A DNA stretch of 42,168 nucleotides from Bacteroidales bacterium (GCA_017651425.1 JAGCCZ010000047.1:1-42168); one strand, 5' to 3'. Counted from the stretch's first letter, positions 20,901-29,842 are shown. The notes: generated by a model from the sequence alone, not told the origin. Made by a program: numbers and translations.

Positions 20901-23900
20901 TCACCAATTGCATCATCTGGAGCAGTGGTGTGGAACAATCTTTTGCAGGTCCCGCAACCGGATTTAACAGCGCTGCTGTCGGAAATTTGTCCGGCACAAA
21001 CAACATCAATCTGAGCGCTGACAACCTCGGCAATGAAGACAGTGTGTTATATGTTGCTTTCGCAGATTTTGAAAACGGCGACTACCGGCTCATGCAAAAC
21101 TCCGCTTGCATTGACGCTGGTTCTGCATTGTTTTCCAACAGCACGCTTGATTTGGCTGGCAATCCACGTATTTACGGCACAAGTCCTGACATGGGCTGCT
21201 ACGAGTATGGTGGGGAGACATACTGTCTGTCACAACTTAGCCTTTCCGTGAGAGAGGCAACATCCTCTTCTGTTCTTGTCTCATGGGCTCTTGAGGACAC
21301 AAACGACACACCTGTCTATTACGAATTAGCATATAAAACCAATGACACCTCCTCGTGGATTATTGTTCCCCATCTCACAACCACCCAATACCTGCTGGAG
21401 AATCTTCCAAAATGCTCCCAAGCGTCTGTCAAAATACGGGGGTTCTGCGATAGCACATCCGCAAGCGGATTCACTCCAGCGACACAGTTTCTCACAGAGT
21501 GCTGCAATGGCATCACCGACCTTACGGCAACCAATGTCACAAGTGCTTCTGCCGACCTAAACTGGACTTCCGGTGGCAGCGAGGACTCTTGGATTATCGA
21601 ATACGGTCCCACAGGCTTCGCCCATGGAACAGGCACAACCGTCAGTGTCAATGCTAACCACTATACCATGGCAGGTCTTACCAATGCTACCGCATACGAT
21701 GTGTATGTGCGTGCCAATTGTGGACTTGACGATCTCAGTGCATGGAGCGATGCCGTCCATTTTTTCACAGCCCTCGAATGCAGTAGTACTGTTGAGTATG
21801 ACATTGGTACGGGAACATCTTCCTCCTACTATTCTCCTTTCAACAACTTCTACAGGAATTCCTGGAATGAGACCATCTATCCCGAATCTGAATTTGGCGG
21901 ATATCCTTGCTACATTACAGGTATTAGGTATTACAGCAATGCCACAGCATCCCTTGCGACCACGAATGTGAAAATTCATCTGTCCACCACTGACAAAAAC
22001 ACGTTCAGCTCTAATACGGACTGGACTCCGCAAGGCGACTTGACTTTGGTGTATGACACAAACGGTATCACCCTTGGCGGCGAAACTGGTTGGCAGACCT
22101 TCACTTTTGACGTGCCATTCTTCTATCCTGGTACAGGCAACATTGTGGTTAGTGTTGCAAAATCAGCCGTAAGTTACACCAGTTCTGTCCAATACAGATA
22201 CACCGCCACCTCCAACACCTGTCTTTATAGACAGAGTGACGGCAGTCCCCATAACGAATATTCCTCTACGATAAATGGTAACCTTTCCGCTTACCGCGCC
22301 AATGCACAATTTATCACATGTCCGATACTGGACTCCTGCCCATTTCCTGTCATCTCTTCCGACTTAGACGTGACAACTCATTCAGTTACAGCACACTGGT
22401 CTTCTGTCGGTGTTGAAACGCAATGGGAGGTATCCTACACCTTGAATGGGACCACCATCACGCAGACGGTCACCAGCACCTCCTTCACTATTGGAAATTT
22501 AAATGCTGCCACAGAATACGCTATACCGTTCTCCATCACGGCTATTTGTTCTGCAGACAACCAATCACACACCGTCAACAGAACTCTTACATTCGTGACG
22601 AATTGCGAACCCATCACGCTGCCTTATTCAGAAGACTTCACCAATGTCACGATGGGTCAAGGCGGTTGGATTACCAATGCTCGCAATGCCAACCCTGTGA
22701 TGTGGACCGTGGTAAACGGCACGCCGACCTATACGTTCAGTAATGAGTTCAATGCCTCCTCTTATATGGTCTCCCCGTGCATAAGCATCCCGACCGGCCA
22801 GTTTATAATCTCCTACGACTACAACGCCCTTGGTCCTCTGCCGGAGGACATGATCGTCTATGTGGCCTCCTCTCCCGATCCCGCCAATTGGACTATAATC
22901 AATCAACACCAGAACTTCACCCACACGGCTAACGACAACCATGTTGACTATGTCTTCAACAATGCTGTCAGCGGTGTTTACCACATCGTTGTTGAGGCCG
23001 TTTCCGAGAGTGGCAGCAACGGAATGACGTTCGACAATCTAAGCATTGCTCCTCCCGCCGACGTCACTGTCCACACGGATACCAACGTTACAAATATCAC
23101 GGATGATGCTGCAATCTGTGGCGGCAGCGTCACTTCCGACGACGGCAGTACCGTAACCGCTCGCGGCGTCTGCTGGAGTGTCTCCCACAATCCCACCATC
23201 AACGACAGCCACACCACCGATGGCAGTGGTACGGGTGCGTTCACCAGCACACTCACAGACTTGCAGCCAAATACCACATACTATGTGCGAGCGTATGCTT
23301 CAAACATTTTGGGCACGAACTATGGCGAGGAGGTGAGTTTCACCACACTTGAGAACTGTACTGATCCGACGAGCCTATCCGTCAACAATATCACCAGCCA
23401 CGAAGCTACGCTGAACTGGACAGGGAACGGTGACAGCTACAATGTGAGATACAGAGTGTTTACAGGAGACAGCGTTTACACCTTTGACAACAGCAGTTTC
23501 AACGGCTGGACAACCATTGATGCCGATGGTGACGGTTATTCTTGGGAATTGGGATCCAATGCAGTATCTTACTTCTCAAGCACCACTGTTTTAGCAGATA
23601 AAGGTCATAATCTTTCGCATGATATGATGGTTTCGGGATCATATAGCAATGTGCTGTCTGGTGCTTTGACCCCTGACAACTACTTGGTTTCGCCTCAAGT
23701 GGCCTTGGGCGGCTCAATAACATTTTGGGTTGCTGCACAAGATGCCAATTATCCAGAAGAACACTTTGGTGTTGCGGTTTCCACAACAGGAAATACGGAC
23801 ACTGCAGATTTCACCACCATTCAAGAGTGGACATTGTCTGCAACTGGAGTCGGAACCAGATCTCAAGGAACATGGTCTTTAATCTCTGTTGATTTGAGTG

Positions 23901-26900
23901 AATACGCTGGTCAAATCGGTTATGTAGCCATCCGACATTTTAATTGCACCGACATGTTCGTTCTTCTTGTGGATGACATTGAAATTTCAGCTCCAGAGAG
24001 TGAGACGGGCGAATGGCAAAGCACCGCCACCAACACGAATTCCATCACTCTCAGCAATTTAGTTCCCGAGACCATATATGAGACAGAAATTCAAAGTGTT
24101 TGTCGCACTAACGAGTCTGAGTGGATTATTATCAACTTCACAACGTTGCCTTGCCCCGGCCCCACCATTCTTGATACCATCGTTTGCCAAAGCGAGATGC
24201 CGTTCATATGGCACGGACAAACCATTGACGAATATGGAACATACACCACTGTGTTCCAGACTGATGACATCTGTGAAAGCACTACTACGCTCAGGGTGAG
24301 ACGTCCTTCGTATTTACTGAATGATGACTTTAACGATGGGGTGATTGACCCTGACAAATGGAGCCACACGGGCAACACTGTTGTAGAAGAAGATGGACTG
24401 CTCAAGCTCTATCAGGATATCACCGATCAAGAAGTGCATTTAAGAACGGTGGACATGACTGTTCCTCCCAGCGGCAATGTGTCCATGGATCGCAAATTTA
24501 TGTTGCACCGCGCAAACAACTACTATTATGGAAAAACTTACTTCTATTTGAACGGGGGCAACGAGAACAACAATTTTGTCAGTCTACAGTACTATCATGG
24601 TGCATACGAGGGATGGTATGGTATTCATCTTGTTTACAAGTTAGACGGAGCGACAAATGAGACTCATGTCCGTCTCTGCGAGGCAACATTTGACTCGTGG
24701 ATTACTGAACACGTTGAATTGGATTTCTCCACAGGAACTCTCACCTATTTTTTAGACACACTGGTGGCAACCGTAAGCATTCCAAGTCTGCCTGACCAAA
24801 CAGTGGATTATTACAACGTGGAATTCTGCCCATTCGGCTGGTTTACGGGACACCAGCACTTTATGGACTGGGTGGACATTTATGGAGATATGGGCAGAGT
24901 AATCACCTCTCCTGTAAGCAACATAACCAATACTTCCGCCACTTGCGGCGGTAATGTCGTCTCAGATGAGTGCAACTCATTCACCGCTCGCGGCGTCTGC
25001 TGGAGCACCTCGCACAGCCCCACCATCAACGACAGCCACACCACCGATGGTAGCGGAACTGGCTCGTTCACCAGTACACTCACAAACTTGGAACCGAACA
25101 CTACATACTACGTTCGCGCCTACGCCACCAATGGAGTGGGTACAGCATATGGGCAAGTGGACAGTTTCTTTACAGACTGTTCCCTATTCATTTCTGTTAC
25201 CAGCAGCAATGACAGTTACGGCACCTGCACAGGGTCTGGTTGCTATTCCATCGGCGACACTGTCACGCTTAGCGCAATCCCGAATCCAAACACTCTTTTC
25301 CTCCACTGGAGCGACAACGACACCACGAATCCTCGCATATTCATCGCCACATCTGACACGACGTTCACCGCCGTTTTCGAGCTAAACTATCCTGAACTGC
25401 ATGTCACCTCCATCTCCCACTCGGATTTCACAGGCGGTGAACCCGCCACCATTTCGTGGACTGTGCAGAACGACGGACCTGCTCCCACCCCGAACGGCGC
25501 GGTATGGTACGACCGAGTTTGGCTCTCGTTGGAAGGCCGCGTGGCAGCAGACGACAACAATCCCATCCTGCTTGGTGAGTTCCCTAATGTATCGGCACTT
25601 AATCCAGGAGAGTATTATACCCAAAATCAGACATTTAATATTCCGCTCAACGTAGCGGGCTCCAATTTCTTCCTGTTTGTCATCACAGATGCATACGATG
25701 CGCACCATATCTATTGGGACAGCATAGTGCCGGTACCCTATAATCCACCGGCGTATATAGGTGCGAACAGCCATCACTGTCAGGGTATGGACTGTGGCAA
25801 TGTCGCAGGCAACAAAATTGTTGAGATTTCCGAAATCAATGATTTCCCCTACTATCACGACAATTTCTTCTATGAGCTTGTGGATGTATCTGTACCTCCC
25901 CTGCCAGACTTGAAAGTCGATTCTGTATCCCCGACTTTCCAAAACTTTTTCTCCGGCACGGAAGTTGGTATTGACTACCGAGTGAAAAACCATGGCAATT
26001 ACGATACACGAGTGTCAAATTGGACAGACTATATATTTATATCTAACAGTCCTGTATTTGACGAGAATGCGATACCACTCAGAAGCATCTCCCACAACGG
26101 GCTGTTGTTGCCGGATTCCTCCTATTTGGTTTCCGCCACTGTAAACATCCCGTTAGTGATGCACGGTACCGCATGGTTCTACGTCTATACGGACTTTAAT
26201 GACCAGGTGTATGAACATGTGGGACGTTACAACAACGTCTCCCGCTCAGACACTGTCAGCATCATTCTGACCCCACCTGCAGATCTCGCACCACGCAATA
26301 TCACTGTAAACAACACAATCAGCACGGGAGCAGCCTTCACCTTCTCTTTCGAGATACACAATCAGGGAGCAGGCGCGCCGAACAACGGCAACTGGATTGA
26401 CCGCTGCTTCTTCAGCACGAATGCGGATTCGTTGGAGAATCCCGTCCTGATATCGGAAGACAGACATTACAACGGGCTTGCATCTGGGGATTTCTATTTA
26501 ATCTCCCACACCGTTGAATTGCCCTCCACCATGACAGAAGGCACCTATTACCTGTTTGTCCAAACGGACGTGCAAAACGACGTGTTTGAATTCGACAAGG
26601 AAAACAACAATCTGCGGCGCGCTCTACAGCCCATCACGGTGGTGAGACCCGATTTGCGAGTTACTTCCCTGAACTCCGAAGACACCCTTCATGCGGGTGC
26701 AGAAGAGGGGGTGTCTTACATTATAGCCAACACGACTGACGGTACCATCATTAACCAAAACGTGACCGACAGAGTATTCCTATCCCCATCCGCTGATGGG
26801 GCAAACGCAATTCAGATTGCCGAGATGCCACACAATTTATGGCTGAATCCTCACGACAGCATACTGAAAATGCTTAATGCATCCATTCCCGGTGATCTTA

Positions 26901-29842
26901 TTGATGGTGATTACTACCTTTTTGTCAGCACCAACGTCACCCATTCTTTGAATGAATTGGATTCAAGCAACAACCTTTCGTCGCCAAAGCAGGTTCACAT
27001 CCTTCATTTCCCGCTCCCGGATCTGGTTGTTACTGGAATCGAAATGCCTGACACGTTGACGGCAGGTGACACTACTGTCATGGCCGTCACGTTGCACAAT
27101 CAAGGCGATGCGATGGTAAATATCATGAATCTCTCTTGGCAATTGATTCTTTCCGTTGACACACAGGAACTCTCGTGTGTTGTTGAAGCAGGCAACACCG
27201 AAACGGCAACGTTGCCGGCCGGCGCCTCAGCCACCCTACTGAAAAATGTCATGATTCCGCCAATGATCACCATGGATTCAGTCTCGTTTGTATTAACGGT
27301 GAATAACACCCATGAGGTGATGGAATCCAGCTACAACAACAACAGTTTCGGATTCGCCCGCGTCATTCAGCCTTACCTGTTTGACTTGAAGGTCACGCAG
27401 CTATTGTTGCCGACAGAACCCGTCTCCGGCGACAGTGTCAGCATCTCCTGGACCGTAACGAACGCCGGAGCAGCCCCTTCCGATTCATGGCCAATGTTTG
27501 TACGTGACAGTTCTTCCTACCAACAGGCTCTGGACAACCAACTGCCATATCCGTGGTATGACAAGATTTATCTTTCACCGGACAGCATTTTTGACGAAAC
27601 GGATATTGAGATGGGCAACTATGCATATTCGCATGTATTGAATGCAGACAGCTCCTACCATGTCAGCATAAACTGTATGATTCCACTTTCCGCCGGGGGT
27701 GATTATTATGTATTGATTGTCAGTGATGTTCTCAACAACACTTTCGACTGTCAGCGAGCCAACAATATGCGAGGACAACCGATCTCTGTCACCCCAAGCG
27801 ATTTGCCTGACCTGCGAATCGACACGCTGTTAGCACCTGTTTCTGTTGTCACATTGGATTCATACCGAATTCAATATACTGTCTCCAACAGGGGTGGACA
27901 TATCACCCACAACAGCCAATGGACTGACTCAGTCTATATCAACAGCCAACCCACTCTGCAGGGTGCACAGCCGCTTGGTGCCAAAATCCATAACGGACAA
28001 TTGGAAATCAACGGCAATTACACAGATTCCATCCAAGTGACCATCCCCAACCTGTCGAGTGGGAATTACTACCTAATAGCATACACGGATGCTGAAGATC
28101 AGACAGTGGAGATGAACAACGACACCAACAATCTCTTCATTCTGCCGATTTTTATCACGTCGTGTGCTTTGCCTGATTTGCAGATAGACACAATATTGAC
28201 ATCAAGTGTCGTCACGACGGGGGATTCCTATCAAATACGATTCACTGTATCCAACAAGGGAGAGTACAACACCCGCAGCAGCCGCTGGGTTGATGCCATC
28301 TATATCAACAACCAACCCACTTTGCAGGATGCGCAGCACCTCGGATCCAAAATCCATTCCGGGTTGTTGGACTCCAACGCTCATTACACGGATTCCATCC
28401 AAGTAACCATTCCCAACCTGCCGGCTGGCGATTATTATCTGATTGCTCATACTGATGTCACAGACCAAGTAATGGAGATGAACGGTGATACCAATCTGAA
28501 CACCAACAACTTGTTCATGCTACCCGTGTCTGTTTCCCGACCGCTGCCTTGCGATCTGATTGTAATGCCGCCCGATTTCCCGTCCAATTCAACGATAGGT
28601 GAAGATGTGCAAATATCATGTATGTTGCAGAATATCGGATTCAACACAGCACAGGGGAACATCAAAGAGGCCATCTATCTCTCTACGGACAGTGTGTGGA
28701 GCAGCGACGATTACATGTTAGGCTCCCTGACGTATGCCATCAACCTTGTCGCCAATGAACAGCTGCAACGAAGTTCCACATTGACTTTGCAGGGTGTTCC
28801 TGTCGGTGACTATTACGTGGTAGTGAGGACCAATATTCTAAATGCCCTGAACGAAAACTCCTACGCCAACAACAAAGCGGTCTCCGTAATGCCCATGCAT
28901 GTGGATTATCCACCCTTGTATATCGGCCAGGAGGAGCATCGTCAGCTAAATTCCGGGCAAGCGATCTATTACAAATTGGAAGTAGGCCCTGAAAACGAGC
29001 ACCAAACCCTGTCCTGCAAACTGACCGCCCCCTCCCCGAACGTATCCGACGGCCTCTACATCTCCTACTCCTCCGCACCGACCACTTCAAATTTCAATTG
29101 GAGCGCGACCATGCCTTACCAGCAGGAGCAGGAAATCCTAATCCCCTCATTGGAACAGGGCACCTATTACATCATGGTTAACGGACAAACGGCTGACAAC
29201 TCCGCACAGAACATCACATTGTTAGCTTCCATCATCAACTTTGAAATCCTCAGTGTGGATGCCAATTCGGGTTCGAACACCGGTTCGGTGACGACTCAGA
29301 TTATTGGGGCCAAATTCGACACGATCATGGATTTCCGTTTGGCAAACAGCAATGGGTATCTACCTGCCGAGAAGGTCTTCTTCAACAATTCCACCGAATC
29401 ATTTGTCACCTTTAACCTACGCGACCAGCAACCAGGCGTGTACGACGTGGTTGCCGAGTTGCCAGGTGGCATCATCACTGTCAAAGGGCAGTCGTTTGTG
29501 ATAGAAGAGGGCTTGCCAGCGGAGCTGCTTTCCAACATCATAGCCCCGGCGTCGGTGCGCTACGGCAACACCTTCACCGTGACCATTGAATATGGGAACA
29601 ACGGCTCCACCGACCTTGATATCGCCGGCCTTCTACTGGTAAGTCCCGACGGATTCCCCATTGCGTTCACCACTGAGGGGTTAGAACGCAACGCTATGGG
29701 ATTGGTTTTCGAGACGGCCGAGCCTAACGGCAATCCCGATGTAATTCGACCTGGTTATTTTGCAACCAAGACGATTTTTGTGAAGGCGACCCGCGTTGGA
29801 AACATTAATCTGAAGTTATACCCGATCAGAAGACAGTATTAA
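11975..29842 (+). CDS. Giant modular surface protein: four beta-helix modules, FN3-like domains, nine CARDB domains
   Basis: This 5955-residue protein has a signal peptide (cleavage near A32). Modules start at about residues 34, 862, 1697 and 2633. Each opens with a choice-of-anchor Q right-handed beta-helix (IIYVSEQATGNNSG, VCDGFTIQNG, CIDAG, NPDMGCYEY) and continues with FN3-like and YSQQIF beta domains. Module C carries an extra ~100-residue DSFGDGWNGG domain. Next come FN3 and choice-of-anchor J domains (~3450-4057), one diverged GCDS module (~4059-4110), a laminin-G-like domain (~4112-4307), two TARGVCWS domains (~3694-3790, ~4309-4400), an InlB-like repeat (~4401-4470), nine CARDB domains (~4473-5646), a PPC-like domain (~5648-5758) and an IPT-like domain (~5759-5845). 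No catalytic motif or T9SS type A/B terminus is visible. It is probably an adhesin or glycan-binding protein. Confidence 0.9.
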   Translation: MGKFTFRHFLVTTSKMCLFACTFLFSIYSLNAQSRIIYVTQNGSGNFDGSSWTNSMSSLKTALDSAAVWVAQENEIQIWVAQGTYYGDTLGADAAELPIAFALADGVSIFGGFAGNESSTFDLSLRDFDAHQTILDGQGVLTVVGIPSSIIEELNVSLYLPLGYAHHTVCDGFIIQNGYGIAGALLLGNMELSHCIIRNNQVYGGGLYSLGHATNPAILKHCSIASNVGEEGGGGFFLHTMVDSCVFSGNTGHIAGGIFALGSTFRHCEISNNLLTGETGNTKAGGCLAMASAFEYCKIVHNTTDNPNIGGIEFIYEPQAEEYYDVFNNSTMDNCLVADNDGIGISITNSLVNVTNSTIANNGSTDVVTDNNQGLPNFTNCIIWSEGSGQVVEGDVMGIHSAATGLLYGTGNIVLSNDNSGNEANTSYVAFVDPQNGDYHLTQYSDCIDAGTELSPTCTLDLGGDSRLFGANPDLGCFEYQGAFCRPPLNLTVSDIEGRSAFVSWQSVSDTNSFSVFDLEYKAIDDTLWNIKAGLTSTKLKLKDLSPNTAYAVRVRHTCNSTNASRYIYNYFQTVCEYDLIPEIITVAPSNSSLAGEFLPADCHYEYSYSQQIYTAAELNSSPASITAVGLQYHHNEPVSREIDLYIGHTSKEYFDNNNDWIPTSSMWMVFSGTITFQNTNDGNWVFIPLDDVFNYNGSDNLVIAIDDNTNNHIEPEIPRFYTHDASGSRSLTSSGHSDIDPYNCSGGELVSRYSHRNNLQLLAGFTCPDTGCARSKFTVSNLTETTLDLELSIGTDVPNVELKYYPLTGHDTSIVILDITDSIYHISGLNAGTAYRICVRSICDTGYTSSWFEKTIGTLCNPENIIYVSEHATGNNSGSSWANAKTNLAEALDMAAIQSAANIPPKIWVAQGTYYRDTAETADMEIPIAFALSDGVSMYGGFAGNEPATFDLSQRDFGAHPTILDGQGQQTVIGIPTEAIVELEETLVSGGTLVGYERHTVCDGFTIQNGNWIGGALLLGNMELSHSIIKNNQGGEAGGVYAIGQTTNPATLRHCNITSNISGGGGGGFLINAIVDSCIFSGNTGYMSGGPVVFGSKLRHCEISDNLLTGESDDMKASGCLAIASEIEYCKIVHNLTENLNIGGVGFYSPALLGGLEELYDIHGENSMTSCLVADNDGIGIGIVDFLVNVANSTIANNAYGDVATHSDINNSQAPVFTNCIIWSEGAETVTQGAIFGHHSAVTGGLAGTGNITLDKENIGVSDTTSPVAFADPQNGDYRLTQLSACIDAGTTSALTPFDLAGNERPFGANPDMGCFEYRGEAYCLASISLSVDEVTTTSAIVTWNLVDTAITPVGYELAYQLKDATQWTAIPNLSENQHLLEDLPACSHLSVRVRVFCDSLSEGFFSPTLDFHTPCCDEIGDPRTLVIGNTESSTQGGTLPTSMWYDYSFTQQLFLASELGNIALEVDTLAFQYFSGTPATRQLDIYLGHTSKESFNDGSDWISYDSLSLVFSGPVTFSDGGENLWYIIPLETVFSYNGEENLVVVVDDNSGTYQSSGDLFYTHNTNANRSLFAHRDVDDYDPLDPGTLNMTTFRNTMQFRGKQCLDRQCPPLNASVVNATDTSAQIVVEDRSSKHAVEVWYWSVGDTVMQIFTPLEDIELTGLLMSSTYTVIVRYSCGNGRYGEWDTLSFTTQMNPENIIYVSEQATGNNSGSSWANAKTDLTEALSLAKLLAADNKYPQIWVAQGTYHGDTSALSGLSIAFTMTDGISMFGGFAGNEPANYDLSQRNIEAHPTILDGQNIHAFVLGVPIELIQNTSSALAGFEHHTVCDGFTVQNGFGGGGVLLLGNMEMSHCLVKDNLGEIGGVYAIGNTANPAMLKHCRFISNAGVAGGGVVVNSAIDSCIFSGNTGVEAGGLYAFGSTVRNCEISENNLTGSSGDQEASGCVSISSTLEHCKIIRNTSENQNVGGVVFTNNSDTNIDEQFGISGNSSMSNCLVANNDGTGLVCLSDSASITSTTIANNSLLDVSVGSGLNQAPVFTNCIIWSEGKEAVTQGTVIGHHNAVTGGLAGTDNISLSADNLGDENWASHVAFVDPENGDYRLTQLSDCIDAGAALTSSDTLDLAGNPRIFGPNPDMGCYEYRGELYCIPVAKIVVSNIEGNSALITWSEIAATDSTSTYQLEYKSDDESQWNVIADLTQSNLLLKNLFPNSHYVVRISHVCDSIHQSRYTTCSFRTVCEYDYTEGIITIAPPDSSSSTEPLPSDFQYGFSYSQQIFTADELNLPATDISAIRLQYYNNDTITRNIDVYMGHTSNGYFENNSAWIPINTLSLVFSGNVTFSNTNDGNWVVIPLTDTFYYDGLQNLVIAIDDNTGNSVNNVSSGFNTHGVSGLRSLFISDSYDIDPSDYFSTDCSNTCNYTLELNDSFGDGWNGGHLTVTQSDHLEETYTIESGSYANYTVALCSKMNATFSYTTGNWAGENSFTVKDQNGTVVWSYQGGDGNASRTFTPDCGGVIVDNEVADGYSFRNNLRLTAGLSCPDSGCARTNFIITRVTDTTADLEFAFGTDITSIELKYYSIVGSDTNLITLGTTNSTYHLTGLNPSTRYQICTRSVCDASHTSSWMEKSFLTDVNADNIIYVSEQATGNNSGASWANAKTDLTEALYVASMISARGSTPRIWVAQGTYYGDTTDVTAIPIAFTMHDGIQMFGGFAGNEPADYNLSLRDFEAHPTILDGQDKQVTLCIPPEIIMEVEQTIPAGFERHTVCDGFTIQNGTIIGGALLIGNMELSHCIIRNNNGYGGVYSLGSAAKPTMVRHCRVTDNMGQGGGGLFLSTIIDSCVFSGNTGSGVGGILAVGSTVRNSEISGNTLTGTSGAQKAGGCVSVSSTLENCKIAHNTTENQNVGGVVLYHEPQYEVYYGISGNNSMSNCLVADNDGTGLACLSGAADITSSTIASNSLVDVSVSTEYQSGQVPVFTNCIIWSSGVEQSFAGPATGFNSAAVGNLSGTNNINLSADNLGNEDSVLYVAFADFENGDYRLMQNSACIDAGSALFSNSTLDLAGNPRIYGTSPDMGCYEYGGETYCLSQLSLSVREATSSSVLVSWALEDTNDTPVYYELAYKTNDTSSWIIVPHLTTTQYLLENLPKCSQASVKIRGFCDSTSASGFTPATQFLTECCNGITDLTATNVTSASADLNWTSGGSEDSWIIEYGPTGFAHGTGTTVSVNANHYTMAGLTNATAYDVYVRANCGLDDLSAWSDAVHFFTALECSSTVEYDIGTGTSSSYYSPFNNFYRNSWNETIYPESEFGGYPCYITGIRYYSNATASLATTNVKIHLSTTDKNTFSSNTDWTPQGDLTLVYDTNGITLGGETGWQTFTFDVPFFYPGTGNIVVSVAKSAVSYTSSVQYRYTATSNTCLYRQSDGSPHNEYSSTINGNLSAYRANAQFITCPILDSCPFPVISSDLDVTTHSVTAHWSSVGVETQWEVSYTLNGTTITQTVTSTSFTIGNLNAATEYAIPFSITAICSADNQSHTVNRTLTFVTNCEPITLPYSEDFTNVTMGQGGWITNARNANPVMWTVVNGTPTYTFSNEFNASSYMVSPCISIPTGQFIISYDYNALGPLPEDMIVYVASSPDPANWTIINQHQNFTHTANDNHVDYVFNNAVSGVYHIVVEAVSESGSNGMTFDNLSIAPPADVTVHTDTNVTNITDDAAICGGSVTSDDGSTVTARGVCWSVSHNPTINDSHTTDGSGTGAFTSTLTDLQPNTTYYVRAYASNILGTNYGEEVSFTTLENCTDPTSLSVNNITSHEATLNWTGNGDSYNVRYRVFTGDSVYTFDNSSFNGWTTIDADGDGYSWELGSNAVSYFSSTTVLADKGHNLSHDMMVSGSYSNVLSGALTPDNYLVSPQVALGGSITFWVAAQDANYPEEHFGVAVSTTGNTDTADFTTIQEWTLSATGVGTRSQGTWSLISVDLSEYAGQIGYVAIRHFNCTDMFVLLVDDIEISAPESETGEWQSTATNTNSITLSNLVPETIYETEIQSVCRTNESEWIIINFTTLPCPGPTILDTIVCQSEMPFIWHGQTIDEYGTYTTVFQTDDICESTTTLRVRRPSYLLNDDFNDGVIDPDKWSHTGNTVVEEDGLLKLYQDITDQEVHLRTVDMTVPPSGNVSMDRKFMLHRANNYYYGKTYFYLNGGNENNNFVSLQYYHGAYEGWYGIHLVYKLDGATNETHVRLCEATFDSWITEHVELDFSTGTLTYFLDTLVATVSIPSLPDQTVDYYNVEFCPFGWFTGHQHFMDWVDIYGDMGRVITSPVSNITNTSATCGGNVVSDECNSFTARGVCWSTSHSPTINDSHTTDGSGTGSFTSTLTNLEPNTTYYVRAYATNGVGTAYGQVDSFFTDCSLFISVTSSNDSYGTCTGSGCYSIGDTVTLSAIPNPNTLFLHWSDNDTTNPRIFIATSDTTFTAVFELNYPELHVTSISHSDFTGGEPATISWTVQNDGPAPTPNGAVWYDRVWLSLEGRVAADDNNPILLGEFPNVSALNPGEYYTQNQTFNIPLNVAGSNFFLFVITDAYDAHHIYWDSIVPVPYNPPAYIGANSHHCQGMDCGNVAGNKIVEISEINDFPYYHDNFFYELVDVSVPPLPDLKVDSVSPTFQNFFSGTEVGIDYRVKNHGNYDTRVSNWTDYIFISNSPVFDENAIPLRSISHNGLLLPDSSYLVSATVNIPLVMHGTAWFYVYTDFNDQVYEHVGRYNNVSRSDTVSIILTPPADLAPRNITVNNTISTGAAFTFSFEIHNQGAGAPNNGNWIDRCFFSTNADSLENPVLISEDRHYNGLASGDFYLISHTVELPSTMTEGTYYLFVQTDVQNDVFEFDKENNNLRRALQPITVVRPDLRVTSLNSEDTLHAGAEEGVSYIIANTTDGTIINQNVTDRVFLSPSADGANAIQIAEMPHNLWLNPHDSILKMLNASIPGDLIDGDYYLFVSTNVTHSLNELDSSNNLSSPKQVHILHFPLPDLVVTGIEMPDTLTAGDTTVMAVTLHNQGDAMVNIMNLSWQLILSVDTQELSCVVEAGNTETATLPAGASATLLKNVMIPPMITMDSVSFVLTVNNTHEVMESSYNNNSFGFARVIQPYLFDLKVTQLLLPTEPVSGDSVSISWTVTNAGAAPSDSWPMFVRDSSSYQQALDNQLPYPWYDKIYLSPDSIFDETDIEMGNYAYSHVLNADSSYHVSINCMIPLSAGGDYYVLIVSDVLNNTFDCQRANNMRGQPISVTPSDLPDLRIDTLLAPVSVVTLDSYRIQYTVSNRGGHITHNSQWTDSVYINSQPTLQGAQPLGAKIHNGQLEINGNYTDSIQVTIPNLSSGNYYLIAYTDAEDQTVEMNNDTNNLFILPIFITSCALPDLQIDTILTSSVVTTGDSYQIRFTVSNKGEYNTRSSRWVDAIYINNQPTLQDAQHLGSKIHSGLLDSNAHYTDSIQVTIPNLPAGDYYLIAHTDVTDQVMEMNGDTNLNTNNLFMLPVSVSRPLPCDLIVMPPDFPSNSTIGEDVQISCMLQNIGFNTAQGNIKEAIYLSTDSVWSSDDYMLGSLTYAINLVANEQLQRSSTLTLQGVPVGDYYVVVRTNILNALNENSYANNKAVSVMPMHVDYPPLYIGQEEHRQLNSGQAIYYKLEVGPENEHQTLSCKLTAPSPNVSDGLYISYSSAPTTSNFNWSATMPYQQEQEILIPSLEQGTYYIMVNGQTADNSAQNITLLASIINFEILSVDANSGSNTGSVTTQIIGAKFDTIMDFRLANSNGYLPAEKVFFNNSTESFVTFNLRDQQPGVYDVVAELPGGIITVKGQSFVIEEGLPAELLSNIIAPASVRYGNTFTVTIEYGNNGSTDLDIAGLLLVSPDGFPIAFTTEGLERNAMGLVFETAEPNGNPDVIRPGYFATKTIFVKATRVGNINLKLYPIRRQY
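12080..22330 (+). repeat. Fourfold long repeat of beta-helix plus FN3-type modules
   Basis: Units begin near 12080, 14558, 17063 and 19871. The B-to-C distance is 2505 nt and the C-to-D distance 2808 nt; the 303-nt difference is one inserted domain. Recurring landmarks are the IIYVSE...TGNNSG opening, IWVAQGTYY, the VCDGF...QNG strand and the NPDMGC.EY end of the helix. Confidence 0.9.
19205..19545 (+). other. Inserted DSFGDGWNGG domain in module C only
   Basis: Modules A and C align through DIDP, and again from YS(H/F)RNNL. Between these A has about a dozen residues while C has roughly 110, beginning CNYTLELNDSFGDGWNGG and ending near SRTFTPDC. DSFGDGWN domains occur in other T9SS-exported proteins. 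The insertion splits the host YSQQIF beta domain. Confidence 0.75.
23055..23350 (+). repeat. TARGVCWS FN3-like domain, copy 1
   Basis: The domain runs from VTNITDDAAICGG through TARGVCWSVSHNPTIND to PNTTYYVRAYA. Related copies are at 24900-25170, 37500-37790, 38520-38785 and 39515-39790. Confidence 0.8.
24900..25170 (+). repeat. TARGVCWS FN3-like domain, copy 2
   Basis: The core stretch (ARGVCWS through the TTYYVRAYA end) is nearly the same at nucleotide level as the copy at 23055-23350, although a full choice-of-anchor and laminin-like stretch lies between them. Confidence 0.8.
25386..28910 (+). repeat. Array of nine CARDB-type domains
   Basis: Units open at about 25390, 25903, 26278, 26648, 27016, 27380, 27806, 28171 and 28553 with PDL.V or a variant, then a mid-domain (V/I)SN.G or N(Q)G, and end with G.YYL.(V/A).TD...(E)....NN. 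CARDB domains are adhesion-type beta sandwiches. The seventh and eighth units are the most alike (PDLRIDT and PDLQIDT). Confidence 0.85.
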
